DNA of 64,000 nucleotides, from contig CAWAJM010000001.1 of the NCBI GenBank assembly GCA_963782445.1, positions 1,922,001 to 1,986,000 of the forward strand. The letters are read 5' to 3'. The notes below the pieces were generated by a model, which saw only the letters and a program-made list of their open reading frames with translations, did no database searches and was not told where the DNA came from. The translations under genes and the position numbers were made by a program. Of the stretch, positions 7,765 through 17,212 are shown one piece after another. This DNA comes from ZC4RG20 sp963782445 (GTDB lineage: Bacteria; Pseudomonadota; Gammaproteobacteria; Steroidobacterales; Rariloculaceae). Position 1 is the stretch's first letter; every line of letters begins with the position of its first letter.

Positions 7765-8541
7765 ATGGGGCTGGATCAAATCGAAAGACCGCCTGCGAGC
7801 CGGCGAACTTTGTTTGCGATTCTGGGCGGCAGCGTGGCCGCGGCGGCCGTGCTGCTGGTGTGCATCGTTCTGCCTGCGGAATACGGCATCGACCCGCTCG
7901 GCACGGGCAAGGCCTTGGGTCTGACGGGGCTCGCCGGGGCGCCGGCGCCGGTCGCGGCAGAGCGGGCGGCGGCACCGACCACGGCTGCGGCACCGGCTGC
8001 GGCACCGGTCGACGGCGCAGCGATCGTGCCGGTTCTGCAAAAGGCGCCGGTCGAGTCTCGATGGGGCGAAGCGGCGAGCGTCACGGGGGCCTTCATCGCG
8101 CAGGCCGAGCCCGTTCGGCTCGATTCCAGAGAGATTACGCTCGCGCCGTTCGAGGGCATGGAGATCAAGTACCACATGCGCAAGGGGGCCGGTCTCGTTT
8201 ATTCGTGGACCGCCAGCGCACCGGTGCTCTACGACTTCCACGGGCAGCCGGATGTCGCGCCGGCCGACGCGCCGAAGACGGACGAGGACTACTTCGAGAG
8301 CTACGACCACGACGACACCGCGGGCAAGCGCGCGTTTCGCGGTACGCTCGTCGCCCCGAGCACCGGCATTCAGGGGTGGTTCTGGGAGAACCCGAGCGGG
8401 GACGCCGTGAAGATCAAGCTCGTTGCGGCCGGCTTCTTCGACTGGATCTATCAGAATCGCGGCGACGAGGAGTCCAGACTGAAGCCGATGGACGCGGATG
8501 CCCTCGCGAGTCATCCGCGCGTGCCCGACGAGTCCCTATAA
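7765..8541 (+). CDS. Transmembrane anchor protein of a HupE/RND cluster
   Basis: A 258-residue protein with one N-terminal transmembrane helix (about residues 16-36, 'LFAILGGSVAAAAVLLVCIV'), an Ala/Pro linker to about residue 85 and a soluble domain with 'KYHMRKGAGLVYSWTASAPV', 'YFESYDHDDTAGKRAFRG' and 'GWFWENPSGDAVKIKLVAAG'. These match proteins usually annotated only as 'transmembrane anchor protein', often found beside HupE genes. The start is the ATG 10 bases after a GAGGAG; the longer open frame upstream crosses the promoter region. The C-terminal domain should be periplasmic. The function is unknown; His and Asp clusters (DHDD) could bind a metal, which is inference. The RND adaptor follows within about 25 bases. 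Confidence 0.75.
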   Translation: MGLDQIERPPASRRTLFAILGGSVAAAAVLLVCIVLPAEYGIDPLGTGKALGLTGLAGAPAPVAAERAAAPTTAAAPAAAPVDGAAIVPVLQKAPVESRWGEAASVTGAFIAQAEPVRLDSREITLAPFEGMEIKYHMRKGAGLVYSWTASAPVLYDFHGQPDVAPADAPKTDEDYFESYDHDDTAGKRAFRGTLVAPSTGIQGWFWENPSGDAVKIKLVAAGFFDWIYQNRGDEESRLKPMDADALASHPRVPDESL

Positions 8542-8566
8542 GACTCGGCGGGCGTTGGTCGGCGCC

Positions 8567-9673
8567 GTGAGGGGGACGAGGCTGCGCGCGCCCGACTGCG
8601 TGTCCGTTGCAGCGTTGGCCCTCCTGGCGACGGCGGCCCGAGGCGCCGATTCGGCGCCCGGCCCCGCGACCGTCACGGTTCGCGCCGAACCCGTGGCGGC
8701 TCACTATCGGGCCTACGCTCGAGTCGAGCCCGTCTCGCTGTTGCCCGTGCGCGCCGCGGCCGCCGGCGTCGTCGTCGCGCTGTCCGCAGTGCCCGGAACG
8801 GCCGTGAAGGCGGGCCAGACGCTCGCCGAGCTCGGCGGAGCCGAGTTCGAGGCATCGCTGACCGCGCGGGAAGGGGCCGTTCGAAGCGCTCGCGCGCGGC
8901 TCGCCGCGGCGAAGCGCTCCTTGGCAGCCGAACGTCAGCAGTTGGGCGCCCAGCTCAGCACGCAGCAGGCCGTCGCGAAGGCACAAAGCGAATCTTCGGC
9001 CGCGGCGGCTGCGCTCGACGCCGCGCGAGCGCAGCTGCGCGCCGCCCGCCAGATGCGGACGTTGACGGCGCCGTCGGCCGGTAAGGTCGTCAGTATCGAC
9101 GCCGCGCAAGGCGAGCGCGTCACGGCGGGCGAGCGTCTGCTGACCTTGCAGCCCAGGGGCGCGCTATGGCTCAAGGCCGCCTATTACGGCGCCGACGCCG
9201 CCGCGATCCATGTCGGCATGACGGGTGAGTTCCAGCGTGCGAGCGGGGGCGACGCCGTGCGCGTCGAAGTATCCACGGTGTTTGCGAGTGTGGACCCGGA
9301 CGGCGCGCAAGCCGTCGCGCTGATGCCGGCCGAGGCGGCGGGATCCGCCGGCTCGAGCGGTGCGGGCGGTTCCCCCGCCTCGACGACGCCGGCGCGCTGG
9401 ATCGACGGCGAGTTCGGCGTCGTGACCTTGGAGGGACCGAAGCGGGAGCTGATCGCAGTGCCGACCCGGGCGCTGATTCTCGATCATGCGCAGTGGTGGG
9501 TCATGGTGCGCACACCGAAGGGTGACCGCCGGCAGGCCGTCCTCCCGGGGCCCGCTCGCGGCTGGCAGACGTTCGTCGAGCGCGGCCTGCAGCCCGGACA
9601 GCAGGTCGTGGCGGAAGACGCGTATCTCGAGTTCCACTCGGCGATCGCGCAGCGCTACCAGCCGCCCGATTGA
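8567..9673 (+). CDS. RND efflux periplasmic adaptor (HlyD/MFP family)
   Basis: About 368 residues. After a signal-like hydrophobic stretch ('VSVAALALLATAARGAD') come the lipoyl half-motifs 'GVVVALSAVPGTAVKAGQTL' and 'LTAPSAGKVVSIDAAQGERV' on either side of an Ala-rich helical hairpin, then barrel strands and a C-terminal 'FVERGLQPGQQVV'. This is a membrane-fusion protein that would connect the pump to the TolC protein of the same operon. A Gly/Ser/Ala-rich insert lies at about residues 260-275. GTG at 8567 is my choice of start; TTG at 8555 is close by. No lipobox is visible. It runs straight into the pump gene. Confidence 0.85.
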   Translation: MRGTRLRAPDCVSVAALALLATAARGADSAPGPATVTVRAEPVAAHYRAYARVEPVSLLPVRAAAAGVVVALSAVPGTAVKAGQTLAELGGAEFEASLTAREGAVRSARARLAAAKRSLAAERQQLGAQLSTQQAVAKAQSESSAAAAALDAARAQLRAARQMRTLTAPSAGKVVSIDAAQGERVTAGERLLTLQPRGALWLKAAYYGADAAAIHVGMTGEFQRASGGDAVRVEVSTVFASVDPDGAQAVALMPAEAAGSAGSSGAGGSPASTTPARWIDGEFGVVTLEGPKRELIAVPTRALILDHAQWWVMVRTPKGDRRQAVLPGPARGWQTFVERGLQPGQQVVAEDAYLEFHSAIAQRYQPPD

Positions 9674-9675
9674 AG

Positions 9676-12600
9676 ATGGCGGCAGAGGGCCCGCTGCCGC
9701 ATGCACTGCTGCGTCCCGTGCTTTGGATGCTGGTATACGGTGCCCTGATCGCCTATGCGGCGTATGCCTTCCTGCGGATTCCCGTGGAGGTGCTTCCGCG
9801 CTTCGATTTCCCGCAGATCAGCGTCGTCACGCACTTCCCGGGCGCAACGGCCGAGGAGCTCGAGACGTTGATCGTCGACCCGCTCGAGGGCCGCCTCCTG
9901 ACGCTGCAGAACCTCGAGAGCGTGCGCTCGGTCATGGGCAACGGCACCGTGGAGATCGACGTGCGCTTTAGCGAGGGCACGGCGGCCGGGCAAGATCTGC
10001 AAGCCGTCAATGCCGCGATCGATCGGGCCCGGGGCCAGCTGCCGCCGGCCGTTGAGCCGGCCGCGGAAATCATGGGTAATGCGATCAACGAAGTGGTGGA
10101 CTACACGGCCCGGATTCCGGCGGGCGTCGCGCCCGCGGCCGTGCAGCGCGCCGTGCTCGCGAACGTCGCACCGAGCCTGCGCGCAGTGCCCGGCGTGCAG
10201 CGCGTGAACGTCTACGGCGCCGGCGACGAGGCGCTGTGGATCCAGCCGGACTTGAACGCGCTGTACCGCTACGGCGTTTCCGTCACGGCCATCGCTCGGG
10301 CGGTCAAAGACCAAGTGCTGCTCGCGCCGGCCGGCTTCGTAACGGCAGGCCATGCCGATGTGCTGATCGAGGGGCGCCGTCTTCCCGTACACGCCGCGGA
10401 CCTCGAGCAGATACCCGTTCCCGGGCCGAACGGGCCGATCCCGTTGCGCGCGCTCGCCCGGATCGTGCGGGCCGCCGTCCCCGCGCACAATGCCGTCGCG
10501 CTCGACGGGCACCCGAGCGTCGCGCTGACGCTTTTCAAGCAACCCGGTGCCTCCACGCTGCCCGTGACGCGCGCCGTGCAGGCGGCGCTCGACGCGACGC
10601 TGAATCAACTGCCGGCCGGCGTGAGCTGGGTCCGTACGTACGACCAAGGCCTCATCGTGCATCGGGTCGGCGCCGACCTCGGCCGCAACCTGCTGATCGG
10701 CGCCGCGCTGGCGGCGGCGGTGCTGTTCGCGGTGCTCGGCGCCGGCAGCGGCGTCTGGGTGCTCGCGCTCAGCATTCCGCTCTCGGTCGCGCTCGCGATC
10801 GCCGGGCTCTACGCCCTGGGGCAAGACCTCAATCTCATGACACTCGGGGCGCTGACGGTGGCCGTCGGCCTGTTAGCTGACGATGCCATCATCGTTCTCG
10901 AGAGCATCTATCATTGCTGGGACGAGGGCGATGGGCATTGGCCCGGCATCTGGCGCGGTGTGACGAGCATCGCCGTGCCCGCCGTCACGGGCACGTTGGC
11001 GAACGTCTCGATCTACGTGCCGCTGTTGTTCGTCGGCGGCCTCGTTGGCTTGTTCTTCATCCCCTTTGCGCTCGCGATGACGCTGGCCCTGTCGGCGTCG
11101 CTGCTGCTCTCGTTGAGCTTGATACCGCTCGGCCTCGGCTTCCTGCATGCGCGGCCGCATGCCGGGCGCACGGGCGGACAGAAGGCTCTCGAGTGGCTGC
11201 GGCGCTGGAATCAAAGCCTGTTCGACCTCGTCTCGCGCGGCCCGCGCCTGAGCCTCGCCGTTACGTTCGGAGTGCTGTTGCTGAGTCTCGCGGGGCTCGC
11301 GCTCGTGCGGATCGACTTTCTGCCCCTGCCGAACGAGGGCGCGCTGCTCGAGTCTTTCTCGCTGCCGCCCGGCACCTCCCTGGTCGATACGCGCGCCGCT
11401 GTCGCGCGCATAACACGGCGGCTGCTGGCGGATCCGGCGGTGAGTCATGTGTTCGCGCGCGTGGGTTCCTCCGCGAGCACGGCTTATACCGAGCCCGCGT
11501 ACGCCGGAGAGCTGCAGATCGCTCTCGCGCCCGGCATCGCGGTCAACAGTCTCGACGGCCTCGCGCAACGGCTGCGCAAGGCGACACGGATGACCGGAGT
11601 CCAGACGGCGCTCGATACGCCGACGCTCGAGCGCGTCGGCGAAAGCCTTTCGGGGTTGCCGCAGCCGTTCGTGATTCGCTTGTTCGGCAGCGATTCGGGC
11701 GAGCTGCGCCAGCTGTCTCGCCAGGTGGCCGCGCGGTTGCGTAAGGTATCCGCGCTGACCGCACTCTTCGACAACGACGGCTATCCGCTCACCGAGCTTC
11801 GGCTGCGGCCCAAAGCGCAGGCGCTCGCCGCCTATGGCCTGACGCCCGCAGGGCTCTACGCGCAAATCGATCCGTTGCTGAACGGCGAGGTCCTGGCCCG
11901 CGTGCCCGAGGGCAACGTGCCGCTCGATCTCTACATGCGGCTGGCGGACGCGCCGCAACGCTCGCTCCCGGATCTGGCACGGTTGCCGATTCGCACGCAG
12001 GGGTGGACGCCGCTCGGCCAGCTGGCCGATCTCGATCTCGTGACGACGCCGAATCAGCTGCGGCACGTGGCCGGGGGGCGCGCGCTCGAGATGGTCGCGA
12101 CGCCCACGGGACCGCTCGGCAGCACCGTCGCCGCTGCCCGCCGCGCGCTCGCGGGTCTGAAGCTTCCCGCAGGGTATCGGATCGCCTTCGGGGGGCTCTA
12201 TGCGCAACTCGAGCGGGCCGCGCTCGGCGTACTCGTTGCGGCCGCCGCGGCGTTCGTGCTCATGCTCGGCATTTTGATTCTGCAGTTCGACGGCTGGCTC
12301 GTGCCGGGCTTGCTGCTGCTGGAGATTCCGCTGGCCGTAACCGGCGGGACGGTCGCGCTGGTATTGAGCGGCGTGGGACTGAACGCCGCAGGCATGGTGG
12401 GCTTCCTGACGCTGATCGGCATCGGCCTGCGTCACAGCATCGTGCTGCTCGACCGCACGCGCCGGAACGAGGCGGCCGGCATGGGCGTGGACGAGGCGGT
12501 GCGCGAAGCCGTTCATGTGCGCTTCCGCCCGATCGTGCTGACGGCGGTGACGGCTTCCCTCGGCATGCTGCCGACGGCGCTCGGCTTCGGCCAGGGTGCC

Positions 12601-12732
12601 GCGCCTGAGCAGGGCCTCGCCGTGGTGATTCTCGGCGGCCTGATATGGAGCGCTGTGCGCAGCACCAATCTGATCCCGGCACTTTATCTCTATTGGCGAA
12701 CCAAGCAGCTCGCGAAGGGAGCGGCGCCATGA
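9676..12732 (+). CDS. RND efflux pump, inner-membrane permease
   Basis: A 1018-residue RND permease with 12 predicted helices and two large periplasmic loops. The N-terminal 'IPVEVLPRFDFPQISVVTHF' and 'TAEELETLIVDPLE' are standard. TM4 keeps the proton-relay pair in 'GLLADDAIIVLE'. In the TM10 region the usual 'KN' is replaced in 'GIGLRHSIVLLD', Arg instead of the AcrB-type Lys, so it is not a close AcrB orthologue. The company of HupE and the anchor protein suggests metal or a small organic substrate; I cannot decide between them. The ATG at 9676 follows the adaptor stop by two bases, and its own stop overlaps the TolC start (ATGA). Confidence 0.9.
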   Translation: MAAEGPLPHALLRPVLWMLVYGALIAYAAYAFLRIPVEVLPRFDFPQISVVTHFPGATAEELETLIVDPLEGRLLTLQNLESVRSVMGNGTVEIDVRFSEGTAAGQDLQAVNAAIDRARGQLPPAVEPAAEIMGNAINEVVDYTARIPAGVAPAAVQRAVLANVAPSLRAVPGVQRVNVYGAGDEALWIQPDLNALYRYGVSVTAIARAVKDQVLLAPAGFVTAGHADVLIEGRRLPVHAADLEQIPVPGPNGPIPLRALARIVRAAVPAHNAVALDGHPSVALTLFKQPGASTLPVTRAVQAALDATLNQLPAGVSWVRTYDQGLIVHRVGADLGRNLLIGAALAAAVLFAVLGAGSGVWVLALSIPLSVALAIAGLYALGQDLNLMTLGALTVAVGLLADDAIIVLESIYHCWDEGDGHWPGIWRGVTSIAVPAVTGTLANVSIYVPLLFVGGLVGLFFIPFALAMTLALSASLLLSLSLIPLGLGFLHARPHAGRTGGQKALEWLRRWNQSLFDLVSRGPRLSLAVTFGVLLLSLAGLALVRIDFLPLPNEGALLESFSLPPGTSLVDTRAAVARITRRLLADPAVSHVFARVGSSASTAYTEPAYAGELQIALAPGIAVNSLDGLAQRLRKATRMTGVQTALDTPTLERVGESLSGLPQPFVIRLFGSDSGELRQLSRQVAARLRKVSALTALFDNDGYPLTELRLRPKAQALAAYGLTPAGLYAQIDPLLNGEVLARVPEGNVPLDLYMRLADAPQRSLPDLARLPIRTQGWTPLGQLADLDLVTTPNQLRHVAGGRALEMVATPTGPLGSTVAAARRALAGLKLPAGYRIAFGGLYAQLERAALGVLVAAAAAFVLMLGILILQFDGWLVPGLLLLEIPLAVTGGTVALVLSGVGLNAAGMVGFLTLIGIGLRHSIVLLDRTRRNEAAGMGVDEAVREAVHVRFRPIVLTAVTASLGMLPTALGFGQGAAPEQGLAVVILGGLIWSAVRSTNLIPALYLYWRTKQLAKGAAP

Positions 12733-14060
12733 GCTTGAGTCTCACGAAAGCCGGCTGGGCCCTGGCGGCCTGCACGGCGCTCATCGCCGGTTGTGCGCGC
12801 TTCCAGGCCAAGCCGCTGCCGAGCGCGCCGGACCTTCTGCCGATGCCGGCCCTGACCGTTTCGCCGGACCGCCTCGACCTGCCGGGACTCAAGCCCGTGC
12901 CGTTCGATCCGGCGCAGGGCTTGAGCGAGACCTCGGTCATCATGCTTGCGGTGCTCAACTACCCGGATTTGAAGGCGACGCGATTGAACGCGCGGGTCGC
13001 GGACGCGCAATTGCTCGAAGCCGGATTGATTCCGGATTTGCAGCTCAGCGCCGACGTCACGCGCTCGCCGCGATTCGCCGGCTACGATGCATCGCTGACC
13101 GAGGACCTGCGCGCGCTCGTGACGCGCGCTGCCGGCAAGCGCGCGGCCGCCGCGCATGCGCGGCAGGTGAACCTGCAGATCCTGTGGAGCGAATGGCAGG
13201 TGGCCGAAAAGGCACGCGAGCTTTTCATCACCGCCGACCGGGACGAGCAGTTGCGGAGCGTGCTCGACCGCAAGCGGCAGCTCCTCATGCAGCTCTATGC
13301 CAAGGACCAGACCGCGCTCGCGCAGCACAATTTGACCGCAGAAGCCCTCGCCGTGGATTTCGCCTCGTTGCTCGCGGCCGAGACGCAGTCGCGGCAGGTC
13401 GAGATCGACGCGGAGCGAACGCGCCACGCGCTCGACCGACTGCTCGCGCTCCAGCCCGGCGTGTCGCTGCGCCTGAAGGCCCTGAAGGAGAAGCCGCCGC
13501 TGGCCGAACAAGCCTATCGCGCGGCCGTCGCCGAGCTGCCGCATCGCCGGGCCGATCTGCTCGCGCTCGAGGCCGGTTATGCGAGTCAGGAACAACGCCT
13601 GCGGCAGGCGGTCCTCGCGCAGTTTCCGCTCATGAGCGCCGGCCTGCTTCAGTCCCGCGGCGCGGAAGAGGGCATACGCTCGCGCGGGCTCACGATGAGT
13701 CTTACGCTGCCGCTCTTCAACCGCAATCGGGGCGACATCGCGATCCAGCGCGCGACGCGCGCCGTTCTTCGCCAGACCTACCAGGCGCGTCTCGATGGGG
13801 CCGTCAACGAGGCGGATCAGGCCTGGCGGGCGGCGCGGATCATAGCCAAACAGCTGGGCGGCTTGAACGCCCGGCTGCCGGGGCTCGAGCGCTCCGCGGG
13901 CGCGGCCCGCAGCGCCTTTCGCCAAGGCTCGCTCGACATGCGCACGTATTTGCGGGCCGAGAGCAACGTTCTTGCGGCGCGCGAAGACGTCATCCGGCTA
14001 CGCGCTTCGCTGGCGCGGACGGAGTCGGTGCTCGCCACGCTCCTGGCCCTGCCTTTCTGA
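12729..14060 (+). CDS. TolC-family outer-membrane lipoprotein
   Basis: A 443-residue outer-membrane factor. The signal peptide ends in a lipobox 'LIAGC'. Two long helical repeats characteristic of the TolC fold follow ('LNARVADAQLLEAGLIPDLQL' region, and 'RRADLLALEAGYASQEQRL' to 'SLTLPLFNRNRGDIAIQRAT'). It completes the tripartite pump with the adaptor and permease just upstream and overlaps the permease stop by four bases. Its 3' end faces the convergent porin gene across 11 bases. Confidence 0.9.
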   Translation: MSLSLTKAGWALAACTALIAGCARFQAKPLPSAPDLLPMPALTVSPDRLDLPGLKPVPFDPAQGLSETSVIMLAVLNYPDLKATRLNARVADAQLLEAGLIPDLQLSADVTRSPRFAGYDASLTEDLRALVTRAAGKRAAAAHARQVNLQILWSEWQVAEKARELFITADRDEQLRSVLDRKRQLLMQLYAKDQTALAQHNLTAEALAVDFASLLAAETQSRQVEIDAERTRHALDRLLALQPGVSLRLKALKEKPPLAEQAYRAAVAELPHRRADLLALEAGYASQEQRLRQAVLAQFPLMSAGLLQSRGAEEGIRSRGLTMSLTLPLFNRNRGDIAIQRATRAVLRQTYQARLDGAVNEADQAWRAARIIAKQLGGLNARLPGLERSAGAARSAFRQGSLDMRTYLRAESNVLAAREDVIRLRASLARTESVLATLLALPF

Positions 14061-14071
14061 AGGCGGCTTGT

Positions 14072-15325
14072 TCAGTACGCGGCCTGCAGCCTCAGCATGA
14101 CGATGGTCGTGGAGACGCCTGCGTGGCTGCCGCCGTGCACGGGGAGGACGCGGATCGCATCGAGCATGATCTTGAGCGGCCTTTCCGGATACCAATTCAC
14201 GCCGAGCGTGACGTTGCGTTCGGAGCCGCCGCGCAAGGCCGCGTCGTTGAGATCGAGCGCGCTGTAGCGGGCCGCGATTTCCCAAGCGCCCCGTCCGCCC
14301 GCGGAAACCGGATGGGCGGGAACCAGGCCGCCGAGGACGCCCTTGGCGGGCGAGAATGCGCGCTGTTCGCCCGTGAGGGACCAGCTCGCCTGCGCGTACC
14401 AGCCGGGCAGCCGCAACGTCGCGGCACCCGGACGCACGACCCGCGCCTGCAAGTACTCGCCCTGAACGGCAAAAGCGCCCGCATGAACCAAGGTTTCCAC
14501 GCCGAGCCTCGAAAAGTGCGAGACGCCCGTGATCGCCGGCGTTGCGGCCAGCTTCGTGCCGATCGTGAAGGACTCGGGCAGGTAGCCGAAAGCGACCGTG
14601 TGGTCGGTGTCGGCCCGGCGCCGCGCGATGCTCGCGCCGATCTCCCAGAAGCCGTCGTGCGAGTACCACGGCGTGAGCGTGCCGCGGACGCTCGCGCCCC
14701 AGCGTCCGGCGGCGCCCTGGGGCGCAGCGGCGGTCTGCTTGTAATTGCCCCCGAACAGCCCGCCGCTCAGCGTCCAGCGCTCGCCGTGCGTCGTCAGCGC
14801 AGCGCCGATGTGCTTGCCAGGATCCAAGGCCATGACGGGCAGCGGCCGCTCGGGCAGAAGCAGGTTGGCGGGCGAGGTAAGGTAGGAGAGCGAGAAAGGC
14901 TCCTTGAAATAGCCGCCCGTGACCGCGAGCCGCTTGAAGCCGGTGTACGTCACCGTGCCGTGGACGAAGTAAGTGGCGCCGTTGAAGTATCCGAAAGTGG
15001 TCGAGTACCGCCAGCCAGGCGCGATCGTATCTCGCAGCCGGACGTAGAAGCGCCGGAGATTCGTGCGGCTGCCGAGGACGTCGTCGTGCGTGACGCTGAG
15101 CGGTGCGTCGAACTGGATGTAACCGTCGATCGCCGGTCGGCGCGCACGTTCGGCCTCTTTACGCTGCGCCTGCTTGAGCTGGGCGTATTGCGAATCGGTA
15201 ATCGCACGGTCGGCATGCAGCGCATCGAGCAGATCCGGCTCTTTCTCGGCGGCTCGAACCGTGCCGGCGCTGAGGATGGCCGCGAGCACGCAGGCACAGC
15301 GGAATAGATTTGGCGCAGAGTTCAT
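14072..15325 (-). CDS. Phosphate-selective-type porin (OprO/OprP family)
   Basis: A 417-residue outer-membrane porin. After the signal peptide there is a short predicted coiled coil ('LLDALHADRAITDSQYAQLK' to 'QRKEAERAR'), a hallmark of the OprO/OprP trimer N-terminus, then barrel strands ('YIQFDAPLSV', 'RRFYVRLRDT', 'KEPFSLSYLT', 'NVTLGVNWYP') ending in a hydrophobic strand that finishes 'LRLQAAY'. It is the last gene of the ModE/ABC cluster, 15 bases after the ATPase stop on the same strand, so it is probably co-regulated and serves as the outer-membrane entry for molybdate or tungstate. That oxyanion role is inferred from context. Confidence 0.82.
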   Translation of the reverse strand: MNSAPNLFRCACVLAAILSAGTVRAAEKEPDLLDALHADRAITDSQYAQLKQAQRKEAERARRPAIDGYIQFDAPLSVTHDDVLGSRTNLRRFYVRLRDTIAPGWRYSTTFGYFNGATYFVHGTVTYTGFKRLAVTGGYFKEPFSLSYLTSPANLLLPERPLPVMALDPGKHIGAALTTHGERWTLSGGLFGGNYKQTAAAPQGAAGRWGASVRGTLTPWYSHDGFWEIGASIARRRADTDHTVAFGYLPESFTIGTKLAATPAITGVSHFSRLGVETLVHAGAFAVQGEYLQARVVRPGAATLRLPGWYAQASWSLTGEQRAFSPAKGVLGGLVPAHPVSAGGRGAWEIAARYSALDLNDAALRGGSERNVTLGVNWYPERPLKIMLDAIRVLPVHGGSHAGVSTTIVMLRLQAAY

Positions 15326-15340
15326 CGGGACTGTTCCTGC

Positions 15341-16417
15341 TCAAGGCGTCATAGGTGGGTTTTTTCGAAGCGGGCCGTCGCTCGGCGAGCCGCCCTGGTG
15401 CCGGCCGCCGTCGCCGGTCGCGACCGCGCTCGCCGGCAGCACGTGAACGTGTTCGGGCGCGACGTTGAGGTGTATCGCGTCGCCGACTCGCCGGGCATAC
15501 GCGGACGGCGGCATCAGCACCTCGAGCGACGCCGAGCCGGCCCGGACGATGGCGCGGCATTGCAGCCCCTCCGTATGCAGTGCCGTAATGCGTGCGGGGA
15601 AGCCCTTACCGTCGTGCGCCGGGAAAAGCGCTTCGGAGCGGATCGCAACGTCCACGGCCGCCTGCCGCCCCAACCATCCCGGGGCTGCAGCGCGAAGGTG
15701 CAGGCCCGCATAGTCGAGGCGCACGGTCTCGTCCGTTCGCCCGAGCACGACCGCACGGAAGAAGTTGCGAATTCCGACCAGGCGCGCGACGGCAACGGAT
15801 GCCGGGCGCACGAACACTTCCCCCGGTTCGCCTTGCTGCACCACGCAGCCGTCCGTGATGACCGCGACCCGGTCGGCGAGGCCGGCTGTGCGGGGATCGT
15901 GTGTTGCGGCGAGGGCGGGTACGCCCTCGGCGTGGACGAGCCCGATTAACGCCTGCAGCAGCTCGGCGCGCGTGCCGGCGTCCAGCGCCGAAGTCGGCTC
16001 GTCCAGCAGCAGGAGCTGCGGCTCGTGGGCTAGGGCGCGCGCCAGGGCCACGCGCTGTTGCTGACCGCCGGACAGTTCCTTTGGGTAGCGTGCCTCCAGG
16101 CCCTTCAGGCCCATGCGCTCGAGCAGCTCGACGGCCCGGCGGCGCCGTTGCGCCCGCGGGCCGTGCAACGCGAAGGCCGCATTCTGCCAGGCGCGCAGGT
16201 GCGGAAACAACGCATAGCCTTGCGGCAAATAGCCGACGGACCGGCGCTGCGGCGGACGCCCGTCCCACGGCTCGGTTCTTGCCGGAAGCAGGCCGGCGAT
16301 GGCCTTCAGCAAGGTCGTCTTACCGGAGCCCGAGCAGCCGAGCAGCGTCGTGAAGCCCTCGAGTTCCAGCTCGACGTTCAGCGCCAGCGGCGCTTCCATG
16401 GCACACCGGACGCGCAT
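15341..16417 (-). CDS. Molybdate/tungstate ABC transporter ATP-binding protein
   Basis: A 358-residue ATPase. Walker A is 'GCSGSGKTTLL', the Q-loop region 'VGYLPQGYALFPHL', the signature 'LSGGQQQRVALARAL', Walker B 'LLLLDEPTSAL' and the switch 'ALAATHDP'. The C-terminal 130 residues form a TOBE/Mop-like domain ('VAIRSEALFPAHDGKGFPAR', 'GLQCRAIVRAG'), as in ModC and WtpC. The ATG at 16417 overlaps the permease stop by one base (TGATG). With the permease and binding protein it would form an importer for molybdate or tungstate; which one is not decidable from sequence. Confidence 0.88.
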   Translation of the reverse strand: MRVRCAMEAPLALNVELELEGFTTLLGCSGSGKTTLLKAIAGLLPARTEPWDGRPPQRRSVGYLPQGYALFPHLRAWQNAAFALHGPRAQRRRRAVELLERMGLKGLEARYPKELSGGQQQRVALARALAHEPQLLLLDEPTSALDAGTRAELLQALIGLVHAEGVPALAATHDPRTAGLADRVAVITDGCVVQQGEPGEVFVRPASVAVARLVGIRNFFRAVVLGRTDETVRLDYAGLHLRAAAPGWLGRQAAVDVAIRSEALFPAHDGKGFPARITALHTEGLQCRAIVRAGSASLEVLMPPSAYARRVGDAIHLNVAPEHVHVLPASAVATGDGGRHQGGSPSDGPLRKNPPMTP

Positions 16418-17178
16418 CAATACAGCGGTCGTCTTCGGGAGGCGAGACCGAGCACGAGCGGCAACGGCAATGCCACGGCGAAGAATGTGCACAGCAGCGG
16501 GTAGACGGCCTCAAGGCCTGAGTTTTGCAGGTTGACCCACAGCTTCACGGGGACGCCTTGGGGGAAGTACGCGACGATGAGCACGATGCCGAACTCGCCG
16601 AGCGCCCGAACCCAGGCAAGCGCGATGCCGGCCGCGAGCCCGAGCGCCGACAGCGGTGCCGTGACACGCCAAAACACGCTCCAGGGCGAACGGCCGAGCG
16701 ACAGACCCATCTGCTCGAGCTCGGGCGGCACGCCCTCGAAGGCGGCCCTGGCATTGATCACGTAGTACGGCGCGGACGCGTAGACCTGTGCGAGCACGAA
16801 CGCGGACGGCGTGTTCGTCAGCGTCAAGCCGAGGGCCTGCAGGGGCCGGCCTATCCAGCCGTAGGCCCCGTAGGAGATCGCGAGCAGCAGGCCCATTGCC
16901 AACGGCGGCGCCAGTAACGGCAGCAGGACGAGCGCGTCGACGATCCATTTGCCACGGAAGCGGTGCCGCGCGAGCCACCAGGCGAGCGGTGTGCCGAGCA
17001 ATACGACGATCAGCAGTGCGGCAAGCGTATAGCCTATCGAGACCGCCAGTGCACCAACGTCGCCCGCCGCATAATGCAGCCGCAACCATGGCATGCTCCA
17101 TACGAGCCCGGCGAAGGGCAGGGCGAGCAGCGCCGTGGCCAGCAGGCCGAGGGCTGCGATTGTCGATCGCGTCGTCAT
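16417..17178 (-). CDS. Molybdate/tungstate ABC transporter permease
   Basis: A 253-residue permease with six hydrophobic segments and the ModB/WtpB-type cytoplasmic loop 'EGVPPELEQMGLSLGRSPWSVFWRVTAPLS', containing the EAA-like Gly that contacts the ATPase. 'RALGEFGIVLIVAYFPQG' follows. It sits between the binding protein (34 bases upstream) and the ATPase (1-base overlap), the normal order A-B-C. Confidence 0.88.
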   Translation of the reverse strand: MTTRSTIAALGLLATALLALPFAGLVWSMPWLRLHYAAGDVGALAVSIGYTLAALLIVVLLGTPLAWWLARHRFRGKWIVDALVLLPLLAPPLAMGLLLAISYGAYGWIGRPLQALGLTLTNTPSAFVLAQVYASAPYYVINARAAFEGVPPELEQMGLSLGRSPWSVFWRVTAPLSALGLAAGIALAWVRALGEFGIVLIVAYFPQGVPVKLWVNLQNSGLEAVYPLLCTFFAVALPLPLVLGLASRRRPLY

Positions 17179-17212
17179 CGTCCGTGTTCGAACTGCGCGG
17201 ACCCGTCGCCAT

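Noticed and set aside
12791..15307. A very long open frame (over 800 codons) on the plus strand across the TolC and porin genes
   Set aside because: Its composition is Arg/Ala-rich without domains; it shadows the real TolC frame and then runs antisense to the porin. High GC makes such frames common.
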